Assembly: GCF_023347275.1 (NCBI RefSeq) | Contig: NZ_CP094468.1 | Coordinates: 2,356,001 to 2,420,000, forward strand | Reading direction: 5' to 3' | Length of the DNA: 64,000 bases | Source: Faecalibacterium sp. I3-3-89 | Lineage (GTDB): Bacteria; Bacillota; Clostridia; Oscillospirales; Ruminococcaceae | Part shown: piece by piece, positions 56,842 through 64,000 of the stretch | How the letters are laid out: the number at the start of each line of letters is the position of its first letter | Position numbering within the stretch: position 1 is the stretch's first letter | Translations under genes and position numbers: made by a program | The notes under the pieces: generated by a model | Told to the model about the DNA's origin: nothing | The model's database searches: none | The model's input: the letters and a program-made list of their open reading frames with translations, nothing else

Positions 56842-58155
56842 CTAATTCAGCCGATACAGCGACCGGGAGAGCCGGTAATCCGGGTCCTCGATGGTCACAT
56901 CCGGGCCGAGCTTTGCCTGCATCTGGCGGGACGCCACCACGCCGAGGCGGACCCAGCCCACCGCGCTCTCGCTGGAAGAGGCCATCCGGATGGTCAGCAC
57001 CAGCTTATTCTCGTCCACTGTCCGCAGCTCCACGGCACCTTCCACCTCCGCGCTGTCGGTCAGCATCAGGTTGCCCTCCCACTCGATGGGCAGGGCGATA
57101 TAACAGCCCGTCTCCTCGTCCAGAAGGCCGAAGCTCTTCTCCGGCGCGGCGGCAGTGTAATCCATCCAGACGATGAAGTCCATCCGTCGGCTCTGGCTCA
57201 TGTTCAGCAGGCCTGCCTCGTCGGGCTGGGTGGGGATCTCCACCGTGCCGTCGCCGTCCAGATCCCGGCTCACGAGGTTGGGTACGTTGCGCAGGGAGGC
57301 GTTGTACAGCTCCTCGCTGCTGATCTGAGATGCAGGCACCATCTGCTGGCTCTCCTCATCGAACCGCAGCAGCACCGAGGCCAGATTGTTGCCCGAGATG
57401 CCCGTCCAGCCGTCCAGCACCAGATAGTGCCTGCCGTCCGCACCGAGTCCTGCCGCCACCGAGGCGCAGCCCGAGAATTTATCCCCCGACAGCGCCATCA
57501 CGGCCACCTGCTGGAAACGTCCGTCCTTGTCCACGGTCAGCAGCTCGATCTGGACGCCGCTGCCCTCCTGCGTGGACATCAGGATCAGGTCTTCGTTGCC
57601 GCCGCCGGTGATGTCCTCCACAAGGTACTGCTCATAGGCCTGCTCGAGGATGGCCGACACCTCGCCGTTCTCATAGGAATAGACCGCCAGATAACGATCC
57701 TCCTGCGAAGCCGTATAACCCACCACCAGCTGGGCCGTGCCGCCCGCCTGAAGCTGCGCCAGCCGGACATTGTCCACCGTGTCGGCGAGGCCCTCTACCG
57801 TCTGGCTCACCTGCCAGCTGCCCTCGCTGTTCTTGCGCAGAAAGGCGACGCATACATTGGAGGTAAGGGCCGTGGTATAGAACACCGCCGCATCCTGCTG
57901 GCCGTCACCGTCAAAATCCTGTAGGACGAAGGGGGAAAGCAGGTCGCCCTGCATCGGGTATTTCAGCTGGGCGCTCTCCCCCAGCCAGTCGTTCAGGGCC
58001 GCTTGCAGCGCACCGTAATCGCCCGCAAGGCGGGGCGCGCGCAGCAGCTCCTCCACCTGTATCGTCTCCTGCATGGGGAAGCTGCACCCGGTCAGCAGCA
58101 GGCAGAGCGCCAGCGTCAGCGCCGCAGCCCGCAGCCATCCTCTGATTTTCAACAT
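56842..58155 (-). CDS. Lipoprotein with FG-GAP/VCBS-like repeats
   Basis: 437 residues from MLKIRGW at 58155 (AGGAGGGG upstream). Lipoprotein signal with LLLTGCSF, Cys near 21. Two calcium-loop-like motifs, FDGDGQQDAAVFY (near 80) and LDGDGTVEIPT (near 295), plus ITGGGNEDLILMS, suggest FG-GAP/VCBS propeller blades. Probably anchored outside the membrane. It precedes a two-component system on the same strand, so it could serve as a sensor accessory; that link is inferred from position only. Confidence 0.78.
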   Translation of the reverse strand: MLKIRGWLRAAALTLALCLLLTGCSFPMQETIQVEELLRAPRLAGDYGALQAALNDWLGESAQLKYPMQGDLLSPFVLQDFDGDGQQDAAVFYTTALTSNVCVAFLRKNSEGSWQVSQTVEGLADTVDNVRLAQLQAGGTAQLVVGYTASQEDRYLAVYSYENGEVSAILEQAYEQYLVEDITGGGNEDLILMSTQEGSGVQIELLTVDKDGRFQQVAVMALSGDKFSGCASVAAGLGADGRHYLVLDGWTGISGNNLASVLLRFDEESQQMVPASQISSEELYNASLRNVPNLVSRDLDGDGTVEIPTQPDEAGLLNMSQSRRMDFIVWMDYTAAAPEKSFGLLDEETGCYIALPIEWEGNLMLTDSAEVEGAVELRTVDENKLVLTIRMASSSESAVGWVRLGVVASRQMQAKLGPDVTIEDPDYRLSRSLYRLN

Positions 58156-58239
58156 ATCCCCTCCTGCCTGTGGAAATCTGCATACCATAACAGTATCAGT
58201 ATATCACGCAAGGGGGACGATGCCAAGCGGCGAAAACAG

Positions 58240-58275
58240 AAAAAAGCCCTCTCCCGGACGGGAAAGGGCTTTTTG
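58240..58275 (-). terminator. Terminator of the ribosomal cluster after rplQ
   Basis: AAAAAGCCCT-c-TCCCG / GGGA-a-AGGGCTTTTT hairpin; reverse tail TTTTTTCTGTTTT. Confidence 0.88.
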
Positions 58276-58302
58276 ATACTGATCCTATTCAGTCAGAGAA
58301 GC

Positions 58303-58644
58303 TTAGACAAGCTCCAGAACTGCCATCTCAGCAGCGTCGCCGCGGCGAGCGCCGATCTTGATGATGCGGGTGTAGCCGCCGTTGCGGTCAGCGTACTTGG
58401 GGCTGATCTCGTCAAACAGCTTCTTTGCAACATCTTCCTTGGTGATGTAGGCGTAGACCTGACGCTTGGTGTGCAGGTCGCTGGCCTTACCCAGGGTGAT
58501 CATCTTCTCGGCCATGGAACGAACGTCCTTAGCGCGAGTGACAGTGGTCTCAATCTTGCCATTCTCTAACAGGTAGGTAACCATAGCGCGCATCATAGCG
58601 TTGCGGCTGTCGCTGGTTCTACCGAGCTTTCTGGTACCGGGCAT
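58303..58644 (-). CDS. rplQ: 50S ribosomal protein L17
   Basis: 113 residues, bacterial length. [21 protein letters not shown] and the late [23 protein letters not shown] are diagnostic. Last gene of the cluster, 26 bases after rpoA. Confidence 0.97.
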   Translation of the reverse strand: MPGTRKLGRTSDSRNAMMRAMVTYLLENGKIETTVTRAKDVRSMAEKMITLGKASDLHTKRQVYAYITKEDVAKKLFDEISPKYADRNGGYTRIIKIGARRGDAAEMAVLELV

Positions 58645-58670
58645 CCCGTTTCACTCCTTAACTTAATTAT

Positions 58671-59627
58671 TTACTCATCGTCTGTGTTCAGCTTGAAGCC
58701 GAGGGAGTCCAGCTTTGCCATGACTTCCTCGAGGCTCTTGCGGCCGAGGTTGCGAACCTTCATCATTTCGTCCTCGCTCTTGCTGACCAGATCCTCCACC
58801 GTGTTGATACCGGCGCGCTTGAGGCAGTTGAAGGAACGGACGCTCAGATCCAGCTCTTCGATGGTCATCTCCAGAGCCTTCTCCTTGTCGTCGTTGGTCT
58901 TCTCCACCATGATCTCAGCGCCAGCGGCCTCGTCGGACAGGTTGACGAACAGGTTCAGGTGCTCGGTCAGCACGCGGGCTGCCAGAGAAACGGCCTCCTG
59001 CGCATTGATCGTGCCATCGGTCCAAACCTCGATGGTCAGCTTGTCATAATCGATCGCCTGGCCCACACGGGTGCTCTCGACATTATAATTCACCTTGAGC
59101 ACGGGGGTGTAAATGCTATCAACGGGAAGAGTGTTGATGTCATTCTTCTCGATGATGGCCTGTTTGTTGCGCTCAGCGGGCACATAGCCGCGACCCTTAT
59201 CGAAGGTCAGCTCCATGACGAGCTTGCCGCCCTCGCCGAGGGTTGCAATGTGCCACTCAGGGTTCAGGATCTCAATATCATCGCCCTGTTTGATGTTGTC
59301 TGCAGTGACCTCACAGGGGCCGACCGCTTCAACACGCACTGTCTTCGGACCATCGGTGTACAGCTTTGCAGCGATACCCTTCAGGTTCAGGACAATCTCG
59401 GTAACGTCTTCCTTGACGCCCTCAATGGTGGAGAACTCGTGAACCACGCCGTCGATCTTGACGCTGGTCACGGCGACACCGGGCAGAGAGGAAAGAAGCA
59501 CACGACGCAGGCTGTTGCCCAGTGTGATGCCAAAACCACGCTCCAGCGGCTCTGCCACGAACTTGCCGTAGCGGCCGTCGGGAGACAGGCTTGCCGTTTC
59601 GATTTTGGGACGTTCAATCTCCATCAT
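58671..59627 (-). CDS. rpoA: RNA polymerase alpha subunit
   Basis: 318 residues from the double ATG at 59627 (AAGGAGGG upstream). N-terminal dimerization domain with [22 protein letters not shown]-terminal domain (about 250-318) with [17 protein letters not shown] and [12 protein letters not shown] that contacts UP elements and activators. Confidence 0.97.
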   Translation of the reverse strand: MMEIERPKIETASLSPDGRYGKFVAEPLERGFGITLGNSLRRVLLSSLPGVAVTSVKIDGVVHEFSTIEGVKEDVTEIVLNLKGIAAKLYTDGPKTVRVEAVGPCEVTADNIKQGDDIEILNPEWHIATLGEGGKLVMELTFDKGRGYVPAERNKQAIIEKNDINTLPVDSIYTPVLKVNYNVESTRVGQAIDYDKLTIEVWTDGTINAQEAVSLAARVLTEHLNLFVNLSDEAAGAEIMVEKTNDDKEKALEMTIEELDLSVRSFNCLKRAGINTVEDLVSKSEDEMMKVRNLGRKSLEEVMAKLDSLGFKLNTDDE

Positions 59628-59740
59628 ATCTATGCCCTCCTTGTCAAACCGATGTTGCCATCGGCCCATTATTAAATTCTTTCAAAGAAAAGAATGCGAA
59701 AACCGGCCATCCACATGAAAGGCCAGGCCTTCTTAATGGA

Positions 59741-60343
59741 TTACTTGGAGTACAGCTCGACGATGAGGTGCTCTGCAACTTCGTAGTCGATGTCGCTGCG
59801 CTCGGGGAGCTTGTTGACGACGCCCTTCAGGGTGCCGGCCTCACGGTCCAGCCAAGAGGGCAGAGCCACGACGGGAGCCTCAGGGCCAGTCAGCTTAGCG
59901 AACTTAGCAGAGCTGCGGCTGGACTCACGGACCTCGATGACATCACCGGCCTTGATCAGGTAAGAGGGGATGTTGACCTTCTTGCCGTTGACGGTGAAGT
60001 GAGCGTGAGAGACCAGCTGACGAGCGTCGCGGCGGGTCTGAGCAAAGCCCAGACGGAACACGACGTTGTCCAGACGGCGCTCCATGAGCTGGAGCAGGTT
60101 CTCGCCGGTCTTGCCGGGCATAGCCTCAGCCTTCAGGTAGGCGTTGTGGAACTGCTTCTCCAGCACGCCGTAGATGAACTTGACCTTCTGCTTCTCCTTC
60201 AGCTGAGTAGCGTACTCAGACTGCTTCTTGCGCATATTGCCATTGGAGTTGCGGGTAGTATTCTTCTTTGCATAGCCCATGACCGCAGGAGAAATGCCCA
60301 GGGCCTTGCAACGCTTTGCGATAGGCTGCGTATTCTTTGCCAT
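59741..60343 (-). CDS. rpsD: 30S ribosomal protein S4
   Basis: 200 residues. S4 RNA-binding domain with RRLDNVVFRLGFAQTRRDARQLVSHAHF in two parts. The N-terminus lacks the four-Cys zinc site of some S4 proteins (only one Cys, at KRCKAL), the zinc-free form. Gap of about 110 bases to rpoA. Confidence 0.96.
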   Translation of the reverse strand: MAKNTQPIAKRCKALGISPAVMGYAKKNTTRNSNGNMRKKQSEYATQLKEKQKVKFIYGVLEKQFHNAYLKAEAMPGKTGENLLQLMERRLDNVVFRLGFAQTRRDARQLVSHAHFTVNGKKVNIPSYLIKAGDVIEVRESSRSSAKFAKLTGPEAPVVALPSWLDREAGTLKGVVNKLPERSDIDYEVAEHLIVELYSK

Positions 60344-60363
60344 AATTCAGTTTCCTCCTTCGA

Positions 60364-60774
60364 TCAGACACGACGGCGCTTCGGGGGACGGCAGCCGTTG
60401 TGGGGGATGGGAGTCACGTCCTTGATGAGGGTGACTTCCAGACCGGTGGCCTGAAGCGCACGGATAGCGGACTCACGGCCAGCGCCGGGGCCCTTGACGT
60501 AGACCTCAACGGTCTTCATGCCATGCTCGATAGCGACCTTGGCAGCAGTCTCGGCTGCAGACTGAGCTGCAAACGGAGTGCTCTTGCGGCTGCCGCGGAA
60601 GTTCAGGGAGCCAGAGGAGCACCAAGACACTGCATTGCCCTGCAGGTCGGTGATGGTGACGACAGTATTGTTGAACGTAGACTGGATATGAGCCTGACCG
60701 GCTGCAATGTTCTTACGCTCTTTCCGCTTCATGCGGACGTTTGCGCCCTTCTTGGCGTTATTTGCACTTGCCAT
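60364..60774 (-). CDS. rpsK: 30S ribosomal protein S11
   Basis: 136 residues. [31 protein letters not shown] and the C-terminal [14 protein letters not shown] are diagnostic. The extra basic N-terminus (first 20 residues) is within the normal range. Confidence 0.97.
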   Translation of the reverse strand: MASANNAKKGANVRMKRKERKNIAAGQAHIQSTFNNTVVTITDLQGNAVSWCSSGSLNFRGSRKSTPFAAQSAAETAAKVAIEHGMKTVEVYVKGPGAGRESAIRALQATGLEVTLIKDVTPIPHNGCRPPKRRRV

Positions 60775-60788
60775 TTCTCAGAACCTCC

Positions 60789-61160
60789 TTACTTCTTCTT
60801 GTTAGCGACCGTGCGCTTCGGGCCCTTGCAGGTACGTGCATTGGTCTTGGTACGCTGGCCACGGCAGGGCAGATTCTTACGATGGCGGGTGCCACGGAAG
60901 GACTGGATCTCAACCAGGCGCTTGATGTCCAGAGCGACGTTACGACGCAGGTCGCCCTCGACGATGATGTTAGCCTGATCGATGTAGTCACGGATCTTGG
61001 CCTCTTCTTCCAGAGTCAGGTCCTTGACGCGGGTATCGGGGTTGATACCAGTAGCTGCCAGGATCTTGTTGGCAGTGGTCTGACCGATACCGTAAACGTA
61101 GGTGAGACCCACCTGAACGCGCTTCTCGCGGGGCAGGTCAACGCCGGCAATACGTGCCAT
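60789..61160 (-). CDS. rpsM: 30S ribosomal protein S13
   Basis: 123 residues. [20 protein letters not shown] start and C-terminal [20 protein letters not shown] are diagnostic; contacts the 16S head and L5. Confidence 0.97.
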   Translation of the reverse strand: MARIAGVDLPREKRVQVGLTYVYGIGQTTANKILAATGINPDTRVKDLTLEEEAKIRDYIDQANIIVEGDLRRNVALDIKRLVEIQSFRGTRHRKNLPCRGQRTKTNARTCKGPKRTVANKKK

Positions 61161-61242
61161 AGTAGTTTTCCTCCAAAATCATCCCATGTCGGTGTCGGGG
61201 TCTGCGCCGGGACTCTACGCACTTGACCCCCAGGCGCCCGAA

Positions 61243-61356
61243 TTAGCCCTGGCGCTGCTTATGCTTGGGGTTCTGGCAGATGACCATCACGCGGCCTTTG
61301 CGGCGGATGACCTTGCACTTTTCGCAGATGGGTTTCACGGAAGGCTTGACCTTCAT
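61243..61356 (-). CDS. rpmJ: 50S ribosomal protein L36
   Basis: 37 residues: [19 protein letters not shown], then [18 protein letters not shown]. The zinc ribbon ligands Cys11, Cys14, Cys27 and His32 are present, so this is the zinc-binding form. It has AGGAGG upstream and sits in its canonical place between infA and rpsM. Confidence 0.97.
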   Translation of the reverse strand: MKVKPSVKPICEKCKVIRRKGRVMVICQNPKHKQRQG

Positions 61357-61391
61357 GATGTTGAACCTCCTTTTGGTTGATACCCTGACGC

Positions 61392-61643
61392 TTATTTGGA
61401 GCGCCAGGTGATGCGGCCCTTCGACAGGTCGTAGGGCGACATTTCCACGGTTACCTTGTCCCCGGGCAGGATACGGATGAAATTGGTCCGCAGCTTGCCG
61501 GAGATGTGCGCTAAGAGGATGTGACCACTGGGAGCAAGCTTCCCGGTGTTCTTGTCCTCGCTCAACATTTCCACCTTGAAGATGGCGTTGGGCATGGCTT
61601 CACGCACGATGCCTTCGATCTCGATGACGTCTTCTTTAGACAA
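61392..61643 (-). CDS. infA: Translation initiation factor IF-1 with a small insertion
   Basis: 83 residues rather than about 72. The OB fold is intact: [19 protein letters not shown], then [19 protein letters not shown] and [15 protein letters not shown]. An extra stretch of about 11 residues ([13 protein letters not shown]) replaces the usual short ENG turn between strands 2 and 3. IF-1 binds the ribosomal A site during initiation. Confidence 0.94.
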   Translation of the reverse strand: MSKEDVIEIEGIVREAMPNAIFKVEMLSEDKNTGKLAPSGHILLAHISGKLRTNFIRILPGDKVTVEMSPYDLSKGRITWRSK

Positions 61644-61670
61644 GCTAATTGCCTCCTCATTTGGATCTGC

Positions 61671-61715
61671 TCAGTTTGTCGTGTTGGGACGGACAGGCGG
61701 CGATGAAAGCCACAT
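61671..61715 (-). CDS. Possible 14-residue leader peptide ahead of infA
   Basis: ATG at 61713-61715 with AGGAG seven bases upstream, encoding MWLSSPPVRPNTTN and ending 27 bases before infA. It lies inside the leader downstream of the promoter. Short and without homologues I know; could be chance. Confidence 0.25.
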   Translation of the reverse strand: MWLSSPPVRPNTTN

Positions 61716-61803
61716 ACTTCTTCTCCTGCGGCACAAAATCCGCAAAGTGGGCAGAAAATCCCTGTCCACCGAGAAAGCATCTGGCTGCCACGGCCATTTA
61801 TAG

Positions 61804-61832
61804 ATTATACACCTTTTGCATCCATTTTGCAA
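61804..61832 (-). promoter_or_regulatory. Promoter of the infA-rpmJ-rpsM-rpsK-rpsD-rpoA-rplQ cluster
   Basis: Reverse-strand TTGCAA (61827-61832) and TATAAT (61804-61809), 17-base spacer, giving a leader of about 155 bases. The map terminator upstream makes this a separate transcription unit. Confidence 0.75.
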
Positions 61833-61975
61833 GTGGTTTTTTCCGTATTTCCGATAAAAATTTCTTGCTTTTTCAAAACAGTCTTTTTCCGCCCCCTGCA
61901 TTGCCATTTCCACCGTGAAGATGAATCTTTTTCACCAAAAGTTGTCAGAATTGCATAAATGACGTCCTGCAAAAC
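61833..61975. other. Intergenic region between map and infA
   Basis: AT-rich with no gene. The KOW-domain protein often encoded between map and infA in Clostridia is absent. Confidence 0.6.
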
Positions 61976-62006
61976 CAAAAAAGACCTCCCCTTTCAGGGA
62001 GGTCTC
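61976..62006 (-). terminator. Terminator of map
   Basis: AGACCTCCC / GGGAGGTCT hairpin with six-base loop; reverse tail TTTTTTGG. Confidence 0.85.
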
Positions 62007-62017
62007 GGCCTCAGTGC

Positions 62018-62809
62018 TTACTTGAAGCTGAAGGTGCTCGGGTCAAAATCGGGATCATCCCAGCTCTTGGTCATGATCTCGGTGTGGTCCTTCAGGATGG
62101 CAATGGAATGCTCGAAGTGAGCCGCCAGACCGCCGTCCTTGGTCTTGACCGTCCAGCCGTCGCTCAGCTGCTTGATCTTGTAGTCGTACTGGCAGATCAT
62201 CGGCTCGATGGCGATGGTCATGCCGGGCACGAGGCGGGGGCCGCGGCCCTGATGGCCGTAGTTCGGCACCTCGGGGTCCTCGTGCAGCTCCCGGCCGGTG
62301 CCGTGGCCCACGAACTCGCGGACCACGGAGAAGCCTGCGTCCTCGCAGTAGCTCTGGACGGCATAGCCGATGTCACCGATGCGGTTGCCGGCCACGGCCT
62401 GTTCGATGCCCTTGTACAGAGCAGCCTTGGTGACGTCCAGCAGGCGCTGGGCCTCGAGGTCGATCTTGCCCACCCCATAGGTGCAGGCGTTATCGCCGTT
62501 GAAGCCGTCCACCTTTGCGCCGGTGTCGATGCTCACGATGTCACCCGGACGGATGACGATGTCATGCGAAGGGATACCATGGATGATGGTATCGTTCAAA
62601 CTGATGCAGGCCGTTCCGGGGAAGCCGTACAGACCCTTGAAGTTGGGGATGCCGCCATGCTTCACGATGAAGTCATAGATCAGCTTATCCAGCTCCCAAG
62701 TGGTCATGCCTGCCTCGATATGCTCACCACCGTATTTCAGGGCAGCTGCGCTCAGAGCATTTGCCCTGCGCATACCGTCCAGCTCTTTCGCATTCTTGAT
62801 CTGAATCAC
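62018..62809 (-). CDS. map: Methionine aminopeptidase type I
   Basis: 263 residues. Metal ligands in DIVSIDTGAKVDGFNGDNACT (two Asp), EFVGHGTGRELHE (His), IEPM (Glu) and HFEHSI (the late Glu). The N-terminal zinc/SEC extension is absent. Removes initiator methionine. Three bases after adk, co-transcribed. Confidence 0.96.
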   Translation of the reverse strand: MIQIKNAKELDGMRRANALSAAALKYGGEHIEAGMTTWELDKLIYDFIVKHGGIPNFKGLYGFPGTACISLNDTIIHGIPSHDIVIRPGDIVSIDTGAKVDGFNGDNACTYGVGKIDLEAQRLLDVTKAALYKGIEQAVAGNRIGDIGYAVQSYCEDAGFSVVREFVGHGTGRELHEDPEVPNYGHQGRGPRLVPGMTIAIEPMICQYDYKIKQLSDGWTVKTKDGGLAAHFEHSIAILKDHTEIMTKSWDDPDFDPSTFSFK

Positions 62810-62812
62810 TTT

Positions 62813-63445
62813 TTATGCCTCCAAAGCCTTCATGATCTCTGCCGTGGTCGCCTCGATGGAGTCACTGAAGGGGATGACAGCCAGCTTGCCGCGCTGACGG
62901 TAGAAGTCCACCAGCGGCTCGGTCTGCTCGTGGTATGCCTTCAGTCGATCCAGCACGGTGGCGGGCTGATCGTCCTTGCGGATGACGAGCTTGCCGCCGC
63001 AGCAATCGCACACGCCCTCGACCTTGCTCTTCTTGTTGACGATGTGGTAGCTTGCGCCGCACTTCTCGCAGACGCGGCGGCCGCCCATCCGCTCAACGAT
63101 GACATTGTCGGCAACGGACAGCTCCAGCACCTTGTCGATGCGGATGCCCATCTTCTCGATGGCCTCTGCCTGCGCGATGGTGCGGGGCACACCGTCCAGA
63201 ATGAAGCCGTTGGCGCAGTCAGCCTCGGACAGGCGCTCCTTCAGGATGCCGATGATGACCTCATCGGGGACCAGTGCGCCGGCATCCATAAAGCTCTTGG
63301 CCTTCAGGCCCATCTCAGTGCCGTCCTTGACGGCGGCGCGGAGGATGTTGCCCGTGCTGATGGCGGGGATGTTCAGTTTTGCGCAGATAATCTCAGCCTG
63401 CGTACCTTTGCCTGCGCCGGGAGCGCCCAACAGAATCAGATTCAT
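62813..63445 (-). CDS. adk: Adenylate kinase with zinc LID
   Basis: 210 residues. P-loop GAPGAGKGTQA, AMP site ISTGNILRAA, FILDGVPRT, and a LID with four Cys (CEKCGASY ... CDCCGG) that binds zinc, as usual in Bacillota. Interconverts AMP + ATP and 2 ADP. Confidence 0.96.
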   Translation of the reverse strand: MNLILLGAPGAGKGTQAEIICAKLNIPAISTGNILRAAVKDGTEMGLKAKSFMDAGALVPDEVIIGILKERLSEADCANGFILDGVPRTIAQAEAIEKMGIRIDKVLELSVADNVIVERMGGRRVCEKCGASYHIVNKKSKVEGVCDCCGGKLVIRKDDQPATVLDRLKAYHEQTEPLVDFYRQRGKLAVIPFSDSIEATTAEIMKALEA

Positions 63446-63527
63446 AGAAATTTCTCCTCTCCTTATTTAAAGGATGGTTTTTTCTTCGAGTCCGCCGCGG
63501 TTTGGAGCCGCTAACGGCTCACCAAAG

Positions 63528-63577
63528 CAAAAAAGCACTGAAAAGTCCGAGCATGCTCTCCTTTCCAGTGCTTTCTT
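63528..63577 (-). terminator. Terminator or attenuator between secY and adk
   Basis: Reverse-strand AAAGCACTG-g-AAA / TTT-t-CAGTGCTTT stem followed by TTTGC, 25 bases after the secY stop. It may separate the spc operon from adk-map, or only partly attenuate. Confidence 0.7.
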
Positions 63578-63601
63578 ACATCAGTGCTTATTCTTTACAG
63601 A

Positions 63602-64000
63602 TCAGCCGAGGAAGCCCTTGTGGCTGCGCATCGTCATGAAGCTGTCGAGGCTGCGGGTGGTATCGAGTGCCACACCGACCACGATCAGCAGGCTGGTACC
63701 GCCCAGCTGGATGCTCATACCGGTCAGGTTGCCCAGAACGATCGGCAGTACAGCCACCACAGCGAGGAAGATCGCGCCGATGAGGGTGATCTTGTTCAGC
63801 GTGCGGGTGATGAAATCGCTGGTCGGCTTGCCGGGACGGAAGCCGGGGATCGAGCCGTTGTTGCGGCGCAGATTGTTGGCGATCTCAACGGGGTTGTACT
63901 GGATGGCCACATAGAAGTAGTTGAAGGCCAGGATCAGCAGCAGGTAGATGACGACGTAAAGCGGCGACGTATAGTTGAAGGTACGGAAGAATGCGTACCA
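63602..64000 (-). CDS. secY: Protein translocase subunit SecY (C-terminal part)
   Basis: 132 residues to the stop; the gene continues past the window edge. Transmembrane helices 8-10 with FNYFYVAIQYNPVEIANNLR, the conserved IPGFRPGKPTSDFI loop and TSLLIVVGVALDT. SecY forms the membrane channel for secreted proteins. Upstream of adk as in the canonical spc operon. Confidence 0.97.
   Translation of the reverse strand, partial: WYAFFRTFNYTSPLYVVIYLLLILAFNYFYVAIQYNPVEIANNLRRNNGSIPGFRPGKPTSDFITRTLNKITLIGAIFLAVVAVLPIVLGNLTGMSIQLGGTSLLIVVGVALDTTRSLDSFMTMRSHKGFLG

Overview
The window looks like chromosomal DNA of a Faecalibacterium species (Oscillospiraceae, Bacillota). The reverse-strand 16S rRNA at about 14.9-16.4 kb closely resembles the Faecalibacterium prausnitzii 16S sequence as I remember it. 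The coding DNA is GC-rich with GC-ending codons, and the gene set (anaerobic NrdDG, rubrerythrin, ECF transporter, T-box, no respiratory genes) suits a strict gut anaerobe. Genus is a strong inference; species was not tested.

Layout. 0-3 kb: a phage-like divergent regulatory switch (small Cro-like HTH versus an S24 repressor), with the repressor heading an operon with trmO and a LysR regulator. 3-8.5 kb: a secreted Big2 protein, rubrerythrin, a large membrane protein that looks like a catalytically dead P-type ATPase, and rlmB. 8.6-9.3 kb: an AT-rich gap with a cluster of DnaA-box-like 9-mers ahead of fba. 10.3-11.2 kb: a transglutaminase-like protein. 11.3-16.4 kb: an rRNA operon (16S-tRNA-Ile-tRNA-Ala-23S-5S, reverse strand) with two tandem promoters. 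17.2-20 kb: nrdD-nrdG. 20.0-20.3 kb: an unannotated 32-residue membrane peptide with a convergent antisense promoter, a candidate type I toxin-antitoxin. 20.3-23.8 kb: recQ, a GT2 glycosyltransferase and a miniature antiporter remnant. 23.9-36.6 kb, almost all reverse strand: clpE-like, cvpA-like, DUF5711, truA, ecfT-ecfA2-ecfA1, an rRNA methyltransferase, glmM and ruvB-ruvA-ruvC.

36.8-38.3 kb is a small accessory island after tRNA-Val (AT-rich GNAT, Phd/RelE-type toxin-antitoxin, degenerate tRNA 3' end on the far side). Then come lrgAB (lrgA apparently starting at ACG), an orphan solute-binding lipoprotein beside a GGDEF/EAL protein, cysS under a T-box, a GNAT, asnA, a Pr6Pr-like membrane protein, rimO-pgsA, a 600-bp block of structured repeats, recA-recX, prmC, a DUF1385 protein, a two-component system and a lipoprotein. 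The right end (58.3-64 kb) is the distal spc/alpha ribosomal cluster in canonical order: secY-adk-map-infA-rpmJ-rpsM-rpsK-rpsD-rpoA-rplQ, all reverse strand.

Most highly expressed genes (rRNA, ribosomal proteins, recA, ruv) lie on the reverse strand, which suggests the replication fork crosses the window from right to left. The least explained items are a multi-stem repeat family with compensatory stem changes (28997-29155, 50330-50518, 50601-50760), a second hairpin repeat family (31820-31948, 35963-36030), the pseudo-P-type ATPase, the candidate type I toxin-antitoxin, and the internally deleted antiporter.
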